Shown: piece after piece, positions 62,555 to 64,000 of the stretch
Layout: the number at the start of each line of letters is the position of its first letter
How positions within the stretch are numbered: position 1 is the first letter of the stretch
From: an uncultured Dehalococcoidales bacterium
GTDB lineage: Bacteria; Chloroflexota; Dehalococcoidia; UBA1151; UBA1328
Assembly (NCBI GenBank): GCA_905614375.1
Contig: CAJQSP010000014.1
Span: 1-64,000, forward strand
Direction: 5' to 3'
DNA: 64,000 nt
Notes under the pieces: model-generated
Databases searched by the model: none
The model's input: only the letters and a program-made list of their open reading frames with translations
Told to the model about the DNA's origin: nothing
Translations under genes and position numbers: made by a program

Positions 62555-63592
62555 CTACGAAGCGATTTCTTTCATCACTTTGTCGAGAGCTGAAATCGTG
62601 AATTCGTAATCCTCTGTCGATACTCCATAATGAGTAACGATACGAAGGTCAGAATCTCCGCCATTAATGTACACACCTTCTTCTTTCATCCGTGCGGCAA
62701 TCTGATCGCCGGTGTGCTCTGGAACACCAAACCTGATTATGTTCGTTTGGATATGTTCAGGATCGACCGAGATGCCCTTCATTTCAGCCATTCGTGACGC
62801 AATATGGCGAGCGGAATCATGATCTTCCTGTAAACGATCGATCATTGAATCTAGGGCCACAAGCCCAGCTGCTGCGACAATACCAACCTGGCGCATCCCG
62901 GAACCAAGCATCTTGCGCCATCGATCAGCTTCTTCTATGAAATCTTCTGAACCAACTACGATTGAACCTATCGGGCAGGAAAGTCCTTTAGATAGGCAGA
63001 ACGTAGCTGTATCCACATTCTCAGTAAGATCCGAAGCTGGAACGCCAAGAGCTACAGCAGCATTGAATATTCGAGCACCATCGAGATGAACGTTCAGGCC
63101 TTTTTCGTGCCCAGCGTCAGCCATAGCCGTCATCTGCTCGGGACTCAGCGCTCGGCCGCTTGAGCCGTTATGAGTGTTCTCGATTGTTAGCAATCGAGTC
63201 GGCGGCTTGTGATAGTCACGTGGCTTTACCGCTTCTTGAATCAAATTAGGTTCAAGAAATCCAAAGTCGTCGGTCTTGATCGGATAGAGAACGACGCTGC
63301 CCAACACCATCGTGCCACCAGCTTCGGAATTCATGATGTGGCACTGATCGCCGACCAGCACTTCATCGCCACGCTGTGCCTGAGCGAGAACCGACACCAA
63401 GTTTCCCTGCGTGCCTGAGGAAACGAAAAGTCCAGCTTCCTTGCCAAGCATATCGGCAGCGCGCTGTTGAAGTTCGTTTACTGTCGGATCGTCTCCATAA
63501 ACGTCGTCACCGAGTTCAGCTTCGTACATTGCCGTATACATTTCGGGGCTTGGGTGAGTAACGGTGTCACTCCGTAAGTCGACTCGGATCAT
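62555..63592 (-). CDS. Low-specificity L-threonine aldolase
   Basis: A 345-residue PLP enzyme that cleaves threonine to glycine and acetaldehyde. IRVDLRSDTVTHPSPEM at the start, GDDVYGDDPTVNELQ, HLDGARIFNAAVALG, and the Lys in CLSKGLSCPIGS fit well. The open frame begins at 63613, but ATG at 63592 starts the usual family sequence and has GGAG before it. Confidence 0.93.
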   Translation of the reverse strand: MIRVDLRSDTVTHPSPEMYTAMYEAELGDDVYGDDPTVNELQQRAADMLGKEAGLFVSSGTQGNLVSVLAQAQRGDEVLVGDQCHIMNSEAGGTMVLGSVVLYPIKTDDFGFLEPNLIQEAVKPRDYHKPPTRLLTIENTHNGSSGRALSPEQMTAMADAGHEKGLNVHLDGARIFNAAVALGVPASDLTENVDTATFCLSKGLSCPIGSIVVGSEDFIEEADRWRKMLGSGMRQVGIVAAAGLVALDSMIDRLQEDHDSARHIASRMAEMKGISVDPEHIQTNIIRFGVPEHTGDQIAARMKEEGVYINGGDSDLRIVTHYGVSTEDYEFTISALDKVMKEIAS

Positions 63593-63790
63593 GTCGTTGG
63601 TTCTCCGTTGCAAGATATTAGACCAAAGCTGAGTTTTGTTAATCGATATCGACCGCAGATTCTATCTCTACAATGACTCCAGGCATACGGTCCCAACGTA
63701 TACTCAAACAGGACTTTCAGCGTTGTTCGAGCTCAATTACAGCCCTCGTAATGCCGCAATCATCCTCTGCACACAGCCCAAACGATCAAT

Positions 63791-64000
63791 TTGACCAACG
63801 ACCAAATTTATACTACAGACGAGAAGCGTAACTCGAAACTTACTGATCCGTTGCCGTGGATAATGATGTTTACAGCGCTCATTCTCGATCAACTCACCAA
63901 GTGGATTGTGATCGAAAACTTGGCCGTTAGCGAGTCGTGGCCAGCGACCGGGTTCCTCCGCTTCACCCATGCATGGAACACCGGCACGGCGTTCTCGTTG
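63791..64000 (+). CDS. lspA: Lipoprotein signal peptidase LspA, N-terminal part (runs off the right end)
   Basis: From TTG at 63791 the frame is open to the right edge, 70 codons. MFTALILDQLTKWIVIEN has the first helix with the conserved DQxTK motif, and THAWNTGTAFSL matches the family's N-x-G-A-F segment. LspA removes the signal peptides of lipoproteins. An exact start is unsure as no ribosome-binding site was seen. Confidence 0.85.
   Translation, partial: MTNDQIYTTDEKRNSKLTDPLPWIMMFTALILDQLTKWIVIENLAVSESWPATGFLRFTHAWNTGTAFSL

Noticed and set aside
1..64000. CRISPR arrays, rRNA genes and insertion sequences
   Set aside because: No regularly spaced short repeats, rRNA sequence or transposase with inverted ends was seen; the tandem repeats at 25381-25992 are protein-coding.

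Overview
This 64 kb window joins two kinds of DNA. Positions 1 to about 30.6 kb are an accessory, defence-rich genomic island. From about 30.66 kb to the right end it is ordinary housekeeping chromosome. The core genes suggest a marine, SAR202-like Chloroflexota (Dehalococcoidia). They include ThiL/TsaE/TsaB, Ndk, RsfS, MnmA, RNase HII, a membrane pyrophosphatase, MutS, a cysteine desulfurase, a Gld-type ABC operon, a NorQ/NorD-like MoxR plus VWA pair, CoaE, SelA, Smr, RarA, a threonine aldolase and LspA, with a luciferase-like flavin monooxygenase and a cyclase-family hydrolase. That placement is inferred from gene content and protein style; no 16S gene is present.

Island, left to right. A type 1-like BREX phage-defence operon (C-terminal part of brxC, then pglX, pglZ, brxL) is followed by a UPF1-like SF1 helicase with a C-terminal nuclease-like domain. 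Behind it lies a scar of a cysteine desulfurase, possibly DndA-like. Then come a GIY-YIG protein, an unknown protein with a possible BRCT-like region, small zinc-binding proteins and an M28 peptidase (13.2-17.1 kb). An AT-rich block (17.4-27.3 kb) carries an unknown small protein, two large unknown proteins that each end with an RN-x3-H motif typical of HEPN RNases, a giant Mrr-like nuclease/DEAH helicase with ten C-terminal helicase-associated repeats, and a DUF4268/PD-(D/E)XK protein. This block is the best candidate for an undescribed defence system. The island ends with a minute HTH plus zinc-ribbon gene pair, an excisionase, a divergent promoter with direct repeats, an HTH protein, and an intact tyrosine integrase abutting the 3' end of tRNA-Lys(CUU). 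This is the classic layout of an element integrated at a tRNA gene. The left end of the element is outside the window.

Just right of the tRNA is a decayed nitrogen locus: an ammonium transporter reduced to a C-terminal fragment with two in-frame stops, beside an intact P-II gene whose T-loop lacks the usual uridylylated tyrosine. The remaining core is mostly compact operons: thiL-tsaE-tsaB; the four-gene ABC/Gld/DUF4340 exporter; selA-smr followed by rarA; and, on the minus strand, MoxR-Nudix-VWA. A second scar at 62.1-62.5 kb fuses the start of an ABC ATPase to the end of an ABC-2 permease, the footprint of a deletion. Several core genes have a clear -10 box only 8-11 nt before the start codon, which suggests leaderless transcripts.

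All functions were assigned by reading motifs and family resemblance. No database search was run.
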